The notes beneath the pieces are model-generated. The model searched no databases, was not told the origin of the DNA, and saw only the letters and a list, made by a program, of their open reading frames with translations. From Gordonia sp. X0973 (GTDB lineage Bacteria; Actinomycetota; Actinomycetes; Mycobacteriales; Mycobacteriaceae): a DNA stretch of 64,000 nucleotides. A program made the position numbers and the translations under genes. Of this stretch, positions 1-10,079 are shown in pieces. The DNA is taken from contig NZ_CP054691.1 in the NCBI RefSeq assembly GCF_013348785.1, positions 1,922,001-1,986,000 on the forward strand, read 5' to 3'. Positions within the stretch are counted from its first letter, which is position 1, and each line of letters begins with the position of its first letter.

Positions 1-804
1 ACCTACTACCCGTATCCGCCTGCCCAGCTGCGCCGCTGGCATCCGGGGTTCGGCGTGATCCTCGACGACCCGGACTCCCCCTCCGTTCCGGGGGCACCGC
101 ATCCCTATGCGGGGTTGCGCGGGTACGAGCGGGTCGTCGGCGGCGCACGGGTCGGCGACGACTATCTGCGCCAACGCGAACGCACGGTGCGCACCACCCG
201 CGCCCTGCTCGACGCCACCGCGTCCCGCCCGGCCCGCTTCGGCTGCTTCGGACTGCACGAGTGGGCGATGGTCTACCGGACCGACGCGCCGCGCCACCGT
301 CTCCCGCTCCGCCTCGGCGCCGACGGCACCGACGCCGTCGTCGAGGTCAACCACCTCGTCTGCACCCATTTCGACGCCTTCCGCTTCTTCACCGACCCGG
401 CCCGCGGGCGCAACGTCGTCGAACTCACCAGGGAACGCCAACTCGCGCACGAACAGCCGGGCTGCGTCCACGCGACGATGGACCTCTACCGGGTCACCGC
501 GAAACTGTCGCCGCTCCTGCACTCGCGGCTGGTGGCCGAGTCCTTCGAACTCGCCCATCGGGCGCGGGAGATCGACATGCGGGCCAGCCCGTACGACCTG
601 ACCTCGCTCGGCTATGCGCCCATCCGAATCGAGACCAGGGAGGGACGGGCCGAATACGTGCGCGAGCAGCAGGCGCTGACCGCCGACGGATCGGCGCTGC
701 GGGCCCGACTGCTGGCCCGGCTCGACGCTTTGATCGCGCAGCTCCAGGGCTCGTCAGGGGCAATCGTCGACCCGCCCGGCGGAATGACGGCCTCGCTCGA
801 ATAA
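1..804 (+). CDS. Conserved actinobacterial protein, 3' part (often annotated as 3-methyladenine DNA glycosylase)
   Basis: The frame is open from the first base, so the start lies outside the window; 267 codons are visible before the TAA at 802. The visible N-terminal part, including RRWHPGFG (residues 12-19 of the fragment), is a stretch I recognise from a family of roughly 300-residue actinobacterial proteins. These are commonly labelled 3-methyladenine DNA glycosylase in databases, but I know of no solid biochemical support for that label and treat the function as unproven. There is no membrane segment and no obvious nucleotide-binding motif. The gene lies just upstream of glcB on the same strand with an 88-base gap, so it probably has its own promoter. 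Confidence is high that it is a gene and low for the activity. Confidence 0.75.
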   Translation, partial: TYYPYPPAQLRRWHPGFGVILDDPDSPSVPGAPHPYAGLRGYERVVGGARVGDDYLRQRERTVRTTRALLDATASRPARFGCFGLHEWAMVYRTDAPRHRLPLRLGADGTDAVVEVNHLVCTHFDAFRFFTDPARGRNVVELTRERQLAHEQPGCVHATMDLYRVTAKLSPLLHSRLVAESFELAHRAREIDMRASPYDLTSLGYAPIRIETREGRAEYVREQQALTADGSALRARLLARLDALIAQLQGSSGAIVDPPGGMTASLE

Positions 805-837
805 CCGCTTTACGGGGGAGTAACATTGATGCCGCTG

Positions 838-858
838 TTGCCCTGATAACCAGGGAAA
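838..858. promoter_or_regulatory. Candidate operator upstream of glcB: interrupted palindrome
   Basis: CCCTG-ATAAC-CAGGG (841-855) is a perfect 5-bp inverted repeat. Its flanks extend the symmetry to TTGCCCTG and CAGGGAAA, 7 of 8 positions matching. It lies 37 bases before the glcB start codon, in a short A+T-richer stretch that also carries TAGATA (866-871), a plausible -10. A GAAAGG ribosome-binding site follows at 882-887. Malate synthase genes are usually carbon-source regulated; which regulator binds here is not known to me. Confidence 0.4.
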
Positions 859-892
859 ACAATGCTAGATATATCCAATACGAAAGGCTGAC

Positions 893-3076
893 ATGTCTGA
901 TCGCGTCACCGTCCACGGACTCCAGGTCTCCCCGGTCCTCTACGACTTCGTCAACAACGAGGCGTTGCCCGGCACCGGTGTAGACCAAGACGCGTTCTGG
1001 GCCGGGGCCGCGGCCGTCATCGGCGAATTCGCCCCGCGCAACCGCGAGCTCCTCGCGGTCCGCGAAGACCTGCAGGCCAAGATCGACCAGTGGCACCGCG
1101 ACCACCCGGCCGCCGACGGCAAGGTCGACTTCGCCGCCTACAAAGACTTCCTCACCGAGATCGGCTACCTGGTCGCCCCGCCGGAGGACTTCGAGATCAG
1201 CACCTCCGGGGTGGACACCGAGATCTCCGAGACCGCCGGCCCGCAGCTGGTCGTCCCGATCCTCAACGCCCGGTTCGCGCTCAACGCCGCGAACGCCCGC
1301 TGGGGTTCGCTGTACGACGCCCTCTACGGCACCGACGTGATCTCCGAGGCCGACGGCGCCGAGAAGGGCAAGTCGTACAACAAGGTGCGCGGCGACAAGG
1401 TCATCGCCTACGCCAAGAAGTTCCTCGACACCGCCGTGCCGCTGGAGCAGGGCAGCCACGCCGACGCCACCAAGTACGTGATCGACGGGGACCGGGTCAA
1501 CGTCGTTCTGGGCGATGACACCCAGGTCACCACCTTCGCCGATCCGGATGCCTTCGTCGGCTACCGTGGCGACGCCCTCGCCCCGTCGTCGATCCTGCTG
1601 CGCCACCACGGGCTGCACGTCGACATCCTCATCGACCCGACCTCGCCGATCGGCTCCACCGACAAGGCGGGCGTCTCCGACGTCGTGCTGGAATCGGCGA
1701 TCACCACGATCATGGACTTCGAGGACTCGGTCGCGGCCGTCGACGCCGACGACAAGGTGATCGGCTACCGCAACTGGCTCGGCCTCAACCGCGGCGACCT
1801 CGCCGAAGAGGTCGCGAAGGGCGGCAAGACCTTCACCCGCACGCTGAACCCGAACCGGAGCTACACCGCGCCCGACGGTTCGCAGCTGGAGCTGCACGGC
1901 CGCTCACTGCTGTTCGTCCGCAACGTCGGCCACCTGATGACCAACCCGGCCATCCTCGACGCCGACGGCAACGAGGTGCCCGAGGGCATTATCGATGCCC
2001 TGGTCACCGGCCTGATCGGCAAGCACGGACTCTCCGCCGACGGTCTGCAGAACTCGCGCACCGGATCGATCTACATCGTGAAGCCGAAGATGCACGGCCC
2101 CGACGAGGTGGCCTTCACCAGCGACCTCTTCGGCGCGGTGGAGAAGGTCATCGGCGTCCCGGCCACCACGATGAAGGTCGGCATCATGGACGAGGAGCGC
2201 CGCACCACGGCCAACCTCAAGGCCGCGATCCGCTCCGCACAGGACCGCGTCGTCTTCATCAACACCGGCTTCCTCGACCGCACCGGCGACGAGATCCACA
2301 CCTCGATGGAGGCCGGGCCGATGGTGCGCAAGGGCGCCATGAAGTCGCAGACCTGGATCAAGGCCTACGAGGACAACAACGTCGACGTCGGTCTGGCCGC
2401 CGGACTGCAGCACAAGGCGCAGATCGGCAAGGGCATGTGGGCCATGACCGATCTGATGGCCGACATGGTCGAGCAGAAGATCGGCCAGCCCAAGGCCGGT
2501 GCCACGACCGCCTGGGTGCCGTCGCCGACCGCCGCGACCCTGCACGCCATGCACTACCACGAGGTCGACGTCTTCACGGTTCAGGACGAGATCGCCAAGC
2601 GCGCCCCGGCGCCGCTCGACGACATCCTCACCATCCCACTCGCCCCGAAGACCGACTGGTCCGACGAGGAGAAGCGCGAGGAGCTCGACAACAACTGCCA
2701 GTCGATCCTGGGCTACGTGGTCCGTTGGATCGACCACGGCGTCGGCTGCTCCAAGGTGCCCGACATCCACGACGTCGCCCTCATGGAGGACCGTGCGACC
2801 CTGCGCATCTCCAGCCAGCTCCTGGCGAACTGGATCCGGCACGGCGTCGTGAGCGCCGACGACGTGGTGGCGTCGCTGGAGCGCATGGCGCCGGTGGTCG
2901 ACCGCCAGAACGCGGACGACCCGGACTACCGGCCGATGGCCCCGGACTTCGACTCCAACATCGCGTTCGGCGCGGCCAAGGAGCTGATCCTGTCCGGCGC
3001 CCAGCAGCCGAGCGGCTACACCGAGCCGATCCTGCACCGTCGTCGCCGCGAGTTCAAAGCGGCCAATGGGGCGTAG
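893..3076 (+). CDS. glcB: Malate synthase G
   Basis: Condenses acetyl-CoA with glyoxylate to malate, the second step of the glyoxylate shunt, in the cytosol. The 727-residue length fits the large monomeric G isoform. Visible landmarks are [15 protein letters not shown] (about residues 264-278), FVRNVGHLM (about 342-350) and GIMDEERRT (about 431-439). [10 protein letters not shown] contains Asp633, at the position of the catalytic base known in this family. The loop [14 protein letters not shown] (about 614-627) precedes it. The ATG at 893 follows GAAAGG at a suitable distance. The next gene starts inside its 3' end (overlap 3066-3076), so the two are probably cotranscribed. An upstream palindrome may carry regulation. 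Confidence 0.97.
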   Translation: MSDRVTVHGLQVSPVLYDFVNNEALPGTGVDQDAFWAGAAAVIGEFAPRNRELLAVREDLQAKIDQWHRDHPAADGKVDFAAYKDFLTEIGYLVAPPEDFEISTSGVDTEISETAGPQLVVPILNARFALNAANARWGSLYDALYGTDVISEADGAEKGKSYNKVRGDKVIAYAKKFLDTAVPLEQGSHADATKYVIDGDRVNVVLGDDTQVTTFADPDAFVGYRGDALAPSSILLRHHGLHVDILIDPTSPIGSTDKAGVSDVVLESAITTIMDFEDSVAAVDADDKVIGYRNWLGLNRGDLAEEVAKGGKTFTRTLNPNRSYTAPDGSQLELHGRSLLFVRNVGHLMTNPAILDADGNEVPEGIIDALVTGLIGKHGLSADGLQNSRTGSIYIVKPKMHGPDEVAFTSDLFGAVEKVIGVPATTMKVGIMDEERRTTANLKAAIRSAQDRVVFINTGFLDRTGDEIHTSMEAGPMVRKGAMKSQTWIKAYEDNNVDVGLAAGLQHKAQIGKGMWAMTDLMADMVEQKIGQPKAGATTAWVPSPTAATLHAMHYHEVDVFTVQDEIAKRAPAPLDDILTIPLAPKTDWSDEEKREELDNNCQSILGYVVRWIDHGVGCSKVPDIHDVALMEDRATLRISSQLLANWIRHGVVSADDVVASLERMAPVVDRQNADDPDYRPMAPDFDSNIAFGAAKELILSGAQQPSGYTEPILHRRRREFKAANGA

Positions 3077-4217
3077 GTCGGCCACGCCGGGTCGCGGCCG
3101 GCCCCTGTTGGTCGCGATCCTGGTCGCCCTCCTCGTCGCCGGACTCGGGGTCAGTTGGTTCCAGGTCCGCGACCGGGTCGACCGCCAGGCCGATCAGGCG
3201 GCTTCGGCCTGTGTCGCGGGGAAGGCCGTCGTCCCGATCGCGGCGAGCCCCGACATCGCCGAGACGCTCGCCGAGATCGCCCGCCGGTACAACGCGACGC
3301 ACCCGGTGGTCCGCGACCATTGCCTGACGGTCCAGGTACGACCCGTCGACGGGCGGGCGGCGTTGGCCGGCCTGCGGGGCACATGGGATGTCAAGGTCCT
3401 GGGCCCGCAACCGGCGGCCTGGATCCCTCAGTCGTCGGTATGGTCCGCCGAGCTCCTGAGCGACCGCCCGGCCACCGCCGAGGGGGCGCCGGATTCCCTG
3501 GTCACCTCTCCGGTCGTGCTCGCCGTCGACGCAGCATTCGCGGCCAAGGCCGGGACCAAGCTCTCCTGGGCGCGGCTCCCCGGTCTGGCCAAGCGCCGCG
3601 ACGCGATGGCCGAGTTCGGTCTGCCCGCGTGGGGTGCGCTGCGGTTGGCGATGCCGACCGGGCCCGCCTCGGATGCGACCGCGCTGGCCGCGCAGGCCGT
3701 CGCCGCACAGTCGAACCCGCCGGCCGACGCGCTCACCGGCACCAAGGCGAAGTCGCCTGCGGCCGCCGCGGCGATCGAGGCGGTGCTCGCCGCGGCTCCC
3801 CCGGCGCGCAGCGCGGCGGGCGTCGTGGCCGAGATGGGCACCGGCGATCCGCGGCGCGGCATCCACGCGGTGCCGATCACCGAGCAGCAGTTGTTCGCCC
3901 TCACCCGCGAGGGCGACCTGGCCCAGAAGGTGCGCGCGTACTCACCCGCCGGACCGACCCCGATCGCCGACTATCCCGTCGTCCGGCTGTCCGACGAATC
4001 GGTGTCCGCCGTGGAATCCGACGGCGCGGCGCAGTTCATCGATTTCGCACGGTCGCCGCGGCAGGTGGCGCTGCTGGTGGCGCGCGGCTACCGGGCCGGC
4101 GACGCGACGCTGCCGCAGGGCAATGCCGCGGTCGCCTTCGGCCCAGTGCGCGACCCGCGCCTGACCGCCGAACCCGCTGCGGTCGCCGCCGTCAACCGCC
4201 TGGTGTTCAAGCGCTAG
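3066..4217 (+). CDS. Membrane-anchored substrate-binding-like protein
   Basis: 383 residues. A basic N-terminus ([12 protein letters not shown]) is followed by one hydrophobic segment at about 13-31, so the rest is probably outside the membrane. The body (about 50-380) is Ala/Pro-rich with patterns of a bacterial solute-binding fold, for example [16 protein letters not shown] near residue 60. It overlaps the 3' end of glcB by 11 bases. In M. tuberculosis the neighbour of glcB (Rv1836c, from memory) is longer, with a C-terminal von Willebrand A domain and its metal site. I see no VWA motif here, so this looks like the binding half alone. The ligand is unknown. Confidence 0.7.
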   Translation: MGRRSATPGRGRPLLVAILVALLVAGLGVSWFQVRDRVDRQADQAASACVAGKAVVPIAASPDIAETLAEIARRYNATHPVVRDHCLTVQVRPVDGRAALAGLRGTWDVKVLGPQPAAWIPQSSVWSAELLSDRPATAEGAPDSLVTSPVVLAVDAAFAAKAGTKLSWARLPGLAKRRDAMAEFGLPAWGALRLAMPTGPASDATALAAQAVAAQSNPPADALTGTKAKSPAAAAAIEAVLAAAPPARSAAGVVAEMGTGDPRRGIHAVPITEQQLFALTREGDLAQKVRAYSPAGPTPIADYPVVRLSDESVSAVESDGAAQFIDFARSPRQVALLVARGYRAGDATLPQGNAAVAFGPVRDPRLTAEPAAVAAVNRLVFKR

Positions 4218-4255
4218 GTCGGCCAAGCCGCCCCCGTCCTCGACCCGTCCCCGTC

Positions 4256-7168
4256 TCAGTCGGCGAACGCCTCGATCGGCGGGCAGCTGCAGACGAGGTT
4301 GCGGTCGCCGAAGGCGCCGTCGATGCGGCGGACCGTCGGCCACGCCTTGGCCCGCGCCCCCGACGACGGCAACCCGGACGGGTAGACCGCCTCCTCGCGG
4401 GTGTACGGGTGGTCCCACTCCCCGACCAGGCACTCGGTGGTGTGCGGCGCGCCGCGCAGCGGGTTGTCGTCGACCGGCCACTGTCCGGCGCCGACACGGT
4501 CGATCTCGGCGCGAATCGCGATCATCGCGTCGCAGAAGGCGTCGAGTTCGGCAAGGTTCTCGCTCTCGGTGGGCTCGACCATCAAGGTGCCCGCCACCGG
4601 GAAGCTCATCGTCGGCGCGTGGAACCCGTAGTCGGCGAGGCGCTTGGCCACGTCGTCGACGGTCACCCCGGTCTCCTTGGTCAATTCGCGCAGGTCCAGG
4701 ATGCACTCGTGCGCGACCCAGCCGCCGTCACCGGTGTAGAGCACCGGGTAGTGGTCGGCGAGGCGTCGGGCGATGTAGTTGGCCGAGGCGATCGCGCTGA
4801 GGGTGGCGCGGCGCAGCCCGGGCGCACCCATCATCAGGATGTAGGCGTAGGTGATCGGCAGGATCGACGCAGAGCCGTACGGTGCGGCCGAGACCGTGAG
4901 ATCGTCGCCCAATTCGGGTGCCAGCGGATGCCCGGGCAGATGGGGTGCCAGGTGTTCCCGCACGCCGATCGGCCCGACGCCCGGTCCGCCGCCGCCGTGC
5001 GGGATACAGAAGGTCTTGTGCAGGTTGAGGTGGCTCACGTCGCCGCCGAAACGGCCGGGCCGGGCCACGCCGACGAGAGCGTTCAGGTTGGCGCCGTCGA
5101 GATAGACCTGACCGCCGGCGTCGTGGACGGCCGCGCAGATCTGGTCGATGGCCGCCTCGAACACGCCGTGCGTCGACGGGTAGGTGATCATCGTCGCGGC
5201 GAGTCGGTCGCCGTGTTCGGCGATCTTCGCGGCGAGGTCGGCGGTGTCGACGTCGCCGTTCTCCCGGCAGGCCACGACGACCACGCGCATCCCGGCCATG
5301 ACGGCGGAGGCGGCGTTGGTGCCGTGTGCACTCGCGGGGATGAGGCAGATGTCGCGCTGGGCGTCGCCGTTGGCCAGGTGGTACCGGCGGATCGCCAGCA
5401 GCCCGGCGTACTCGCCCTGCGATCCGGCGTTGGGCTGCAGGCTCACGCGGTCATAGCCGGTGATGGCGGCCAGCCACTCGGCGAGTTCGCCGATCAACTC
5501 CCTGATCCCCGCGGTGTCCGCAGCGGGGGCGAAGGGATGCAGGTCGGCGAACTCGGGCCAGGTGATCGGTTCCATCTCCGTGGTCGCGTTCAATTTCATG
5601 GTGCACGAGCCGAGCGGGATCATGCTGCGGTCCAGTGCGATGTCCTTGTCCGAGAGCGAGCGCAGGTAGCGCAGCATCGCGGTCTCGGTGCGGTGGTCGT
5701 GGAAGGCCGGGTGGGTGAGGTAGTCCGACGTGCGGTTCTCGATCTCGGCGACCGCGGTATCACCCCCGTCGCCGATACCGTGTGCCCCGAAAGCGGCCAG
5801 CACCGTGCGCACGTCGTCCTCGGTGGTGGTCTCGTCGCATGCCACGGCGACGTGGTCGGCGTCGACCAGGCGCAGGTCGACGCCCCCGTCGCGCGCCGCC
5901 TCGACGATCTTGCCCGCCTGGCCGGGAGTCTGCGCCAACACGGTGTCGAAGAAGGAGCCGTGGACGACCGCGCTCCCCAGACCCGAAGCGATGCGCCCGG
6001 CCCGCTCATGGGTGCGGCGCGCGATGGCGCGCAGGCCGTCGGGGCCGTGATAGCTGGCGTACATCGCCGCGATGATCGCCAACAGCACCTGCGCGGTGCA
6101 GATGTTGCTGGTCGCCTTCTCGCGGCGGATGTGCTGCTCGCGCGTCTGCAGCGAGAGCCGGTAGGCGAGGTTCCCGTCGGCATCCTTGGAGACGCCGACC
6201 AGCCGCCCCGGCAGCTGTCGGGTCAGCGCGGTCGCGACCGAGAGGTAGCCGGCGTGCGGGCCGCCGAATCCCATCGGGACGCCGAAACGCTGGGTGGTGC
6301 CGAAGCAGACGTCGGCCCCCACCTCACCGGGCGGCGTGACCAGCGTGGCGGCCAGCAGGTCGAGTCCCACCGCGATCATGGCGTCGCGCTCGTGTGCGGC
6401 CGCCACCAGCGGCGCGGCGTCCACCAGACGCCCGGAGGCGCCGGGGATCTGCGTGATGACGCCGTAGAAGTCGCCCGGCGGCAATCCGACGCCGTCGAGG
6501 GCGGGATCGAGTTCGGCGACGACGATTTCGATGCCCAGCGGTTCCGCGCGGGTCTCGATCACCGCCCGGGTCTGCGGGAAGAGATCGGCGTCCACCACGA
6601 GGCGGCGGGACTTGTTCTTCGTGGCGCGCAGCATCAGCGTCATCGCCTCGGCCGCGGCGGTCGCCTCATCGAGCATCGACGCGTTCGCGACGTCCATGCC
6701 GGTCAGATCGGCCACCATCGTCTGGAAGTTCAGCAGCGCCTCGAGCCGACCCTGGCTGATCTCCGGCTGATACGGCGTGTAGGCGGTGTACCAGGCCGGG
6801 TTCTCCAGCACATTGCGCCGGATGACCCCCGGCGTGTGGGTGCCGTAGTAGCCGAGGCCGATCATGGATCGCCGGACCGTGTTGCGATCGGCGAGTTCGC
6901 GCAGCCGGGCCAGGGTCTGCACCTCGCTCAGCGGGTCGGGCAGCGCCGCCAATCCGTCCGGGACGGAGTCGGCGACCCGGTCGGCGATGTTCGACGGCAC
7001 GGCGCGCTGTGCCAATTCGTCGAGGGAGGCGACGCCGATGACGTCGAGGATCCGCGCCAGCTCGTCGGCGTCGGGCCCGACGTGCCGATCGGCGAAGACG
7101 GGCGAGGCGACGGTGGAGGCTGCAGAGCTGGAATCTGCAGAGCTGGGGACTGGGGAGTTCGAAGACAT
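4256..7168 (-). CDS. gcvP: Glycine dehydrogenase (decarboxylating), P-protein of the glycine cleavage system
   Basis: PLP enzyme that decarboxylates glycine and passes the aminomethyl group to lipoyl-GcvH. The 970 residues match the fused single-chain form. The PLP lysine is in [18 protein letters not shown], Lys719 by my count. The N-terminal half carries the family opening FADRHVGPD (about residues 25-33) and [11 protein letters not shown] (about 107-117). The first 24 residues are a low-complexity Ser/Ala tail. A tandem glycine riboswitch precedes the start codon, so expression should follow glycine. The partner gcvH lies 2.9 kb upstream on the same strand; gcvT is not in the window. It converges with the 3066-4217 gene, with a 38-base gap. 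Confidence 0.98.
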   Translation of the reverse strand: MSSNSPVPSSADSSSAASTVASPVFADRHVGPDADELARILDVIGVASLDELAQRAVPSNIADRVADSVPDGLAALPDPLSEVQTLARLRELADRNTVRRSMIGLGYYGTHTPGVIRRNVLENPAWYTAYTPYQPEISQGRLEALLNFQTMVADLTGMDVANASMLDEATAAAEAMTLMLRATKNKSRRLVVDADLFPQTRAVIETRAEPLGIEIVVAELDPALDGVGLPPGDFYGVITQIPGASGRLVDAAPLVAAAHERDAMIAVGLDLLAATLVTPPGEVGADVCFGTTQRFGVPMGFGGPHAGYLSVATALTRQLPGRLVGVSKDADGNLAYRLSLQTREQHIRREKATSNICTAQVLLAIIAAMYASYHGPDGLRAIARRTHERAGRIASGLGSAVVHGSFFDTVLAQTPGQAGKIVEAARDGGVDLRLVDADHVAVACDETTTEDDVRTVLAAFGAHGIGDGGDTAVAEIENRTSDYLTHPAFHDHRTETAMLRYLRSLSDKDIALDRSMIPLGSCTMKLNATTEMEPITWPEFADLHPFAPAADTAGIRELIGELAEWLAAITGYDRVSLQPNAGSQGEYAGLLAIRRYHLANGDAQRDICLIPASAHGTNAASAVMAGMRVVVVACRENGDVDTADLAAKIAEHGDRLAATMITYPSTHGVFEAAIDQICAAVHDAGGQVYLDGANLNALVGVARPGRFGGDVSHLNLHKTFCIPHGGGGPGVGPIGVREHLAPHLPGHPLAPELGDDLTVSAAPYGSASILPITYAYILMMGAPGLRRATLSAIASANYIARRLADHYPVLYTGDGGWVAHECILDLRELTKETGVTVDDVAKRLADYGFHAPTMSFPVAGTLMVEPTESENLAELDAFCDAMIAIRAEIDRVGAGQWPVDDNPLRGAPHTTECLVGEWDHPYTREEAVYPSGLPSSGARAKAWPTVRRIDGAFGDRNLVCSCPPIEAFAD

Positions 7169-7194
7169 GCGGTACGACTCTCTCGGGTGCCGGT

Positions 7195-7380
7195 GTCCTC
7201 TCCCTCTGTCATGGGGCCTGAGAGTTTGAACCGTCGTCGACGATCTTTCCCCGTGGGCGGATGGGCGAGCCCATCACTTTCCAGAGACGCCGTCAGCCCA
7301 GCGGTCCTGGATGCCTGAGAGATTGACGGAGAGGTGTTGCTCCTTCGGCGGTCACCGGGCGCGGTGACGCTCTCCCACCG
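7195..7380 (-). promoter_or_regulatory. Tandem glycine riboswitch upstream of gcvP
   Basis: Read on the minus strand, the gcvP leader has two aptamers in series. Aptamer 1 (about 7286-7380) has GGGAGAG, GCCGAAGGAGCAAC and AATCTCTCAGGCATCCAGGA. Aptamer 2 (about 7196-7285) has CTCTGGAAAG, GGGGAAAG and ACTCTCAGGCCCCATGACAG followed by the closing GGGAGAGG. These are the conserved cores of the glycine riboswitch class. Only about 27 bases separate the second aptamer from the gcvP ATG, so the expression platform is short. That suggests control of translation start or of a very close termination event; the mode is inferred. Activation of glycine cleavage by glycine is the known behaviour of this class. 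Confidence 0.95.
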
Positions 7381-7398
7381 GGTAGCGGCGCGAGGAAG

Positions 7399-7404
7399 AG
7401 TCTA
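7399..7404 (-). promoter_or_regulatory. Candidate -10 box for the gcvP leader
   Basis: TAGACT on the minus strand, about 19 bases upstream of the first riboswitch stem, is well placed to start the leader RNA. No convincing -35 hexamer is seen upstream; that stretch overlaps the 3' end of the MerR gene. Confidence 0.45.
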
Positions 7405-7413
7405 CCGGAGCGA

Positions 7414-8004
7414 TTAGCCGGTTTTGCGCGCGCGGCGACGAGCGGCGAGCTCGTCCTCGGGCGCGGTCTCCGATTCGCCGCCGTCGGCGCGTTCGCCGGG
7501 GAAGTCGGCGATCGTGCCGGTGAGTTCGCGCATCGCACCGGAGACGGCGATGCCGAATACGCCCTGGCCGCCCTGCAGGAGATCGATGACCTCCTCGGCG
7601 GAGGTGCACTCGTAGACCGTGGTGCCGTCGGAGAACAGCGTCACCCGGGCGAGGTCCTCGACGCCGCGCTTGCGGAGGTGGTCGACGGCGACGCGAATGT
7701 TCTGCAGCGAGATGCCGGTGTCCAGGAGGCGCTTGACGATCTTGAGGACGAGGATGTCCTTGAAGGAGTACAGCCGCTGGCTGCCGGAACCGGCGGCGCC
7801 GCGGATGGACGGGACGACCAGCGAGGTGCGGGCCCAGTAGTCGAGCTGCCGATACGTGATACCGGCGATCTGGCAGGCGCTGGGCACTCGGTAACCGACG
7901 AGTTCGTCCGGGACCGTGTCACCGGGAAACAGTCCGGGAGCGACCTCGGTCAACGAACCCTGCGCACCCGTGCCCGACTCGGTCGGGGTCATGTCGTCGC
8001 CCAC
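7414..8004 (-). CDS. MerR-family regulator (Rv1830/ResR-type)
   Basis: 196 residues. The MerR winged-helix region covers about 36-110: YRVPSACQIAGITYRQLDYW, then the recognition part RLYSFKDILVLKIVKRLLD and a dimer helix. The C-terminal part (about 115-165) is a small effector-like domain ending in a charged tail. The order around it (DUF151, MerR, GarA, GcvH) matches Rv1826-Rv1830, which makes it the counterpart of Rv1830, reported as a growth and recovery regulator in mycobacteria. The GTG start at 8004 has a GGAG site 7 bases upstream (8012-8015), better placed than for the ATG four codons later. A candidate -10, TAGTCT, is at 8035-8040. No metal-binding cysteines are present, so this is not a classical metal-sensing MerR. 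Confidence 0.88.
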   Translation of the reverse strand: MGDDMTPTESGTGAQGSLTEVAPGLFPGDTVPDELVGYRVPSACQIAGITYRQLDYWARTSLVVPSIRGAAGSGSQRLYSFKDILVLKIVKRLLDTGISLQNIRVAVDHLRKRGVEDLARVTLFSDGTTVYECTSAEEVIDLLQGGQGVFGIAVSGAMRELTGTIADFPGERADGGESETAPEDELAARRRARKTG

Positions 8005-8174
8005 TGTTTGTCTCCTCGCCCATCTCTGGTGATCAGACTACGCCCGTCATGCCGGACGTCGCCCGTCTGTCTGGATAACGGTAGGCAAACCGGCGCAGAG
8101 GAGGCAACGCGACTCGCGGGTGACAAACCCTAAAGTTGAAGTAGAGATCGAACTGTGACCTTGGAGTGGGCGGA

Positions 8175-8672
8175 TCAGGACTCGCCCAGGTTGAAGTCGT
8201 CGGGTGAGACCTGGTCCAAGAATTCCTTGAACCGCTCCACCTCGTCCTCCTTCATCCCCGATCCCTCGACCTCGTCCTCGTCGGGGATGACCAGTCCCGC
8301 CTCGACGAGGACCTCCTCGTCGGCGTGGATGGCCGCACCGGCGCGCATCGCGACGGCCACGGCGTCTGATGGCCGCGCCGAGACGACGACCGAGTCGGCG
8401 AACACCATCTCGGCGTAGAAGGTGCCCTCCCGCATGTCGACGATCCGCACCTGCTCGAGGCGTTGGCCGAAGGTCTCGACGAGGTCGACGATCAGATCGT
8501 GCGTCAGCGGGCGGGGCGGTTCGATCCCCTTCTGGTGCAACGCGATCGACGCCGCCTCGTTCTGTCCGATCCAGATCGCCAGGTAGCGCTCCCCGCCGAT
8601 CTCGCGCAGGAGCAGCACCGGCTGAGCCGCGGGCGACTCGACCCGGATTCCGACGACCTCCATCTGACCCAT
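8175..8672 (-). CDS. Bifunctional nuclease-family (DUF151) protein
   Basis: 165 residues, the usual size for this family. The DUF151 fold covers about 4-135, with REIGGERYLAIWIGQNEAAS (about 23-42) and PRPLTHDLIVDLVE (about 53-66). ARPSDAVAVAMRAGAAIHAD (about 98-117) is the most diagnostic stretch. The acidic tail is variable. Family members are annotated as bifunctional nucleases from plant work; the bacterial role is unclear. It sits between two MerR genes as in mycobacteria (Rv1829). A TAGATT box 7 bases before the ATG suggests a leaderless transcript. The 170-base gap after it holds the leader of the downstream MerR gene. Confidence 0.88.
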   Translation of the reverse strand: MGQMEVVGIRVESPAAQPVLLLREIGGERYLAIWIGQNEAASIALHQKGIEPPRPLTHDLIVDLVETFGQRLEQVRIVDMREGTFYAEMVFADSVVVSARPSDAVAVAMRAGAAIHADEEVLVEAGLVIPDEDEVEGSGMKEDEVERFKEFLDQVSPDDFNLGES

Positions 8673-8679
8673 ACCGGCA

Positions 8680-8685
8680 AATCTA
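8680..8685 (-). promoter_or_regulatory. -10 box of the DUF151 gene (leaderless)
   Basis: TAGATT, then 7 bases, then the ATG at 8672. This spacing puts the likely transcription start at the start codon. Confidence 0.5.
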
Positions 8686-8698
8686 CACTTCGCGCGGC

Positions 8699-9409
8699 TC
8701 AGTCGAGGATGTCGCGGACCGCCGCTTTGACCAGTTGGGTGTGCAGCGTCACCGACAGCGCCGCGATCTCGCGGACCAGTTCGTCGGCACGGTCGCGGGC
8801 GCCGGTCCCCTTGCCCTTGGCGATCGGCCCGGCGATCTGGCCGACGAGTCCGGCCTCGCGGTCGGCGGACACCTTGAACGCTCGCAGGTGCCGGGTCTGC
8901 AGGCCGTAGTTGGCCAGCGCGGCCGCGGCCTCCACCAGGCGCACGGCATCCTCGTCGAAGAATCCACCGGCCCCCGAGGCCAGCAGGCCGTTGCGCATGA
9001 GCTCGGTGATGAACCCGCTGTCGGCACCGGTACGCTCGATCAGCTCCTCGCGCGGGATCCGGCCCCCGCGCGCCCCGAAATCGGTGGCCGGAGCCACGCT
9101 CCCGCGGGCCGCCGACAACATGGTCACGCCGGATTCGCCGTCCATCGAGTCGATCTGCTCGCGGATGACCTTGAGCGGCAGATAGCGGTCGCGCTGAGCC
9201 GTCAGTACGAATCGCAGGCGCTGATAGTCCGCCTCGCTGAAACGCCGATACCCCGACGGTGCCCGTTCCGGTGTGACGAGCCCCTCGGATTCGAGGAATC
9301 GAATCTTCGAGATGGTGACGTCGGGAAAGTCGTCGCGCAGCCGTGCCAGAACCGCACCGATCGACATGGTGGGTTCATCGCGCTCCCGCGGCTCGGGCGC
9401 CCCGGTCAC
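8699..9409 (-). CDS. MerR-family regulator (Rv1828-type)
   Basis: 236 residues. The HTH region SIGAVLARLRDDFPDVTISK-IRFLESEGLV (about 16-45) and the wing GYRRFSEADYQRLRFV (about 53-68) are clear. The C-terminal region (about 105-236) is a helical domain that I cannot assign to an effector. The GTG start at 9409 overlaps the garA stop as GTGA, so translation is probably coupled. A second candidate start is the ATG 14 codons in (MSIGAVL). Its place between garA and the DUF151 gene is the order of Rv1827-Rv1829. There is no cysteine cluster for metal sensing. Confidence 0.88.
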   Translation of the reverse strand: MTGAPEPRERDEPTMSIGAVLARLRDDFPDVTISKIRFLESEGLVTPERAPSGYRRFSEADYQRLRFVLTAQRDRYLPLKVIREQIDSMDGESGVTMLSAARGSVAPATDFGARGGRIPREELIERTGADSGFITELMRNGLLASGAGGFFDEDAVRLVEAAAALANYGLQTRHLRAFKVSADREAGLVGQIAGPIAKGKGTGARDRADELVREIAALSVTLHTQLVKAAVRDILD

Positions 9410-9855
9410 GAGCTAGCGGCGTCCCGCGGACCGGACAGGAACACCAGTCGGAATTTACCGATCTGGACCTCGTCGCCGTTGCCCAGAGTCGCCACGTCGA
9501 CCGGCTCGCGGTTGACGTAGGTGCCGTTCAAACTGCCGACGTCGACCACCTGGAAATCGCCGTCCCCGGTGCGGAACTCGGCGTGCCGACGGCTGACGGT
9601 CACGTCGTCGAGGAAGATGTCGCTGTCGGGATGGCGCCCCGCGGACGTGGTGGCCTGGTCGAGGAGGAAGCGTGAGCCGGCGTTGGGGCCGCGCTTGACC
9701 ACGAGCAGCGCCGTACCAGGAGCCAGCCGCTCGACGCCGAGGTCGGCCGGCTCCGCGCCGGACGCGCCCGATGCGTCGAGTTCCTTGATGATCTCCTCGC
9801 GAAACACCGAGGTCGTCTCCACCGGTGCCTCAAAGCCGTTGTCGTTGTCGCTCAC
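9406..9855 (-). CDS. garA: GarA/OdhI FHA-domain switch protein of the TCA cycle
   Basis: Phospho-controlled inhibitor of 2-oxoglutarate dehydrogenase, also known in mycobacteria to act on glutamate metabolism. The N-terminal ETTSVFR motif carries the two threonines phosphorylated by PknG or PknB in homologues. The FHA domain (about residues 48-140) has AGRHPDSDIFLDDVTVSRRH and GSLNGTYVNRE. I chose the GTG at 9855 because AGGAG lies 5 bases before it. The product then opens MSDNDNG with the threonines at 14 and 15, the same layout I recall for OdhI of Corynebacterium. An upstream ATG at 9888 would add 11 residues with no visible ribosome site. Its stop overlaps the next MerR gene. Confidence 0.94.
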   Translation of the reverse strand: MSDNDNGFEAPVETTSVFREEIIKELDASGASGAEPADLGVERLAPGTALLVVKRGPNAGSRFLLDQATTSAGRHPDSDIFLDDVTVSRRHAEFRTGDGDFQVVDVGSLNGTYVNREPVDVATLGNGDEVQIGKFRLVFLSGPRDAASS

Positions 9856-10079
9856 CACTTCTCCTGTCGTCTTCCCCATCGTCGGCACACGAGGACACCA
9901 TCGTCACCCATGCGCCGCGAATCAATTGCTCGCAGAAAATATCCGTTACCGATCCGGTGCCCCAAACCACCGCGACAAGCTAGTCCAAGCATAGCGGTGC
10001 GGCGCCGATCGCACGCCGTTCGTCGGCCCCCGGAGACGGGCCTTGCCCAAGTCGTTATCAACCGCCGGGGGGCGGATGC

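Noticed and set aside
3155..7318. Very long open frame antisense to gcvP
   Set aside because: Arg/Gly/Pro-rich translation with no recognisable domain; gcvP is certain on the other strand. High GC removes stop codons and creates such frames throughout the window.
8101..8174. MerR-type operator near AACCCTAAAGTTGAAGT
   Set aside because: One half-site looks suggestive, but the second half matches poorly, so I do not list it.
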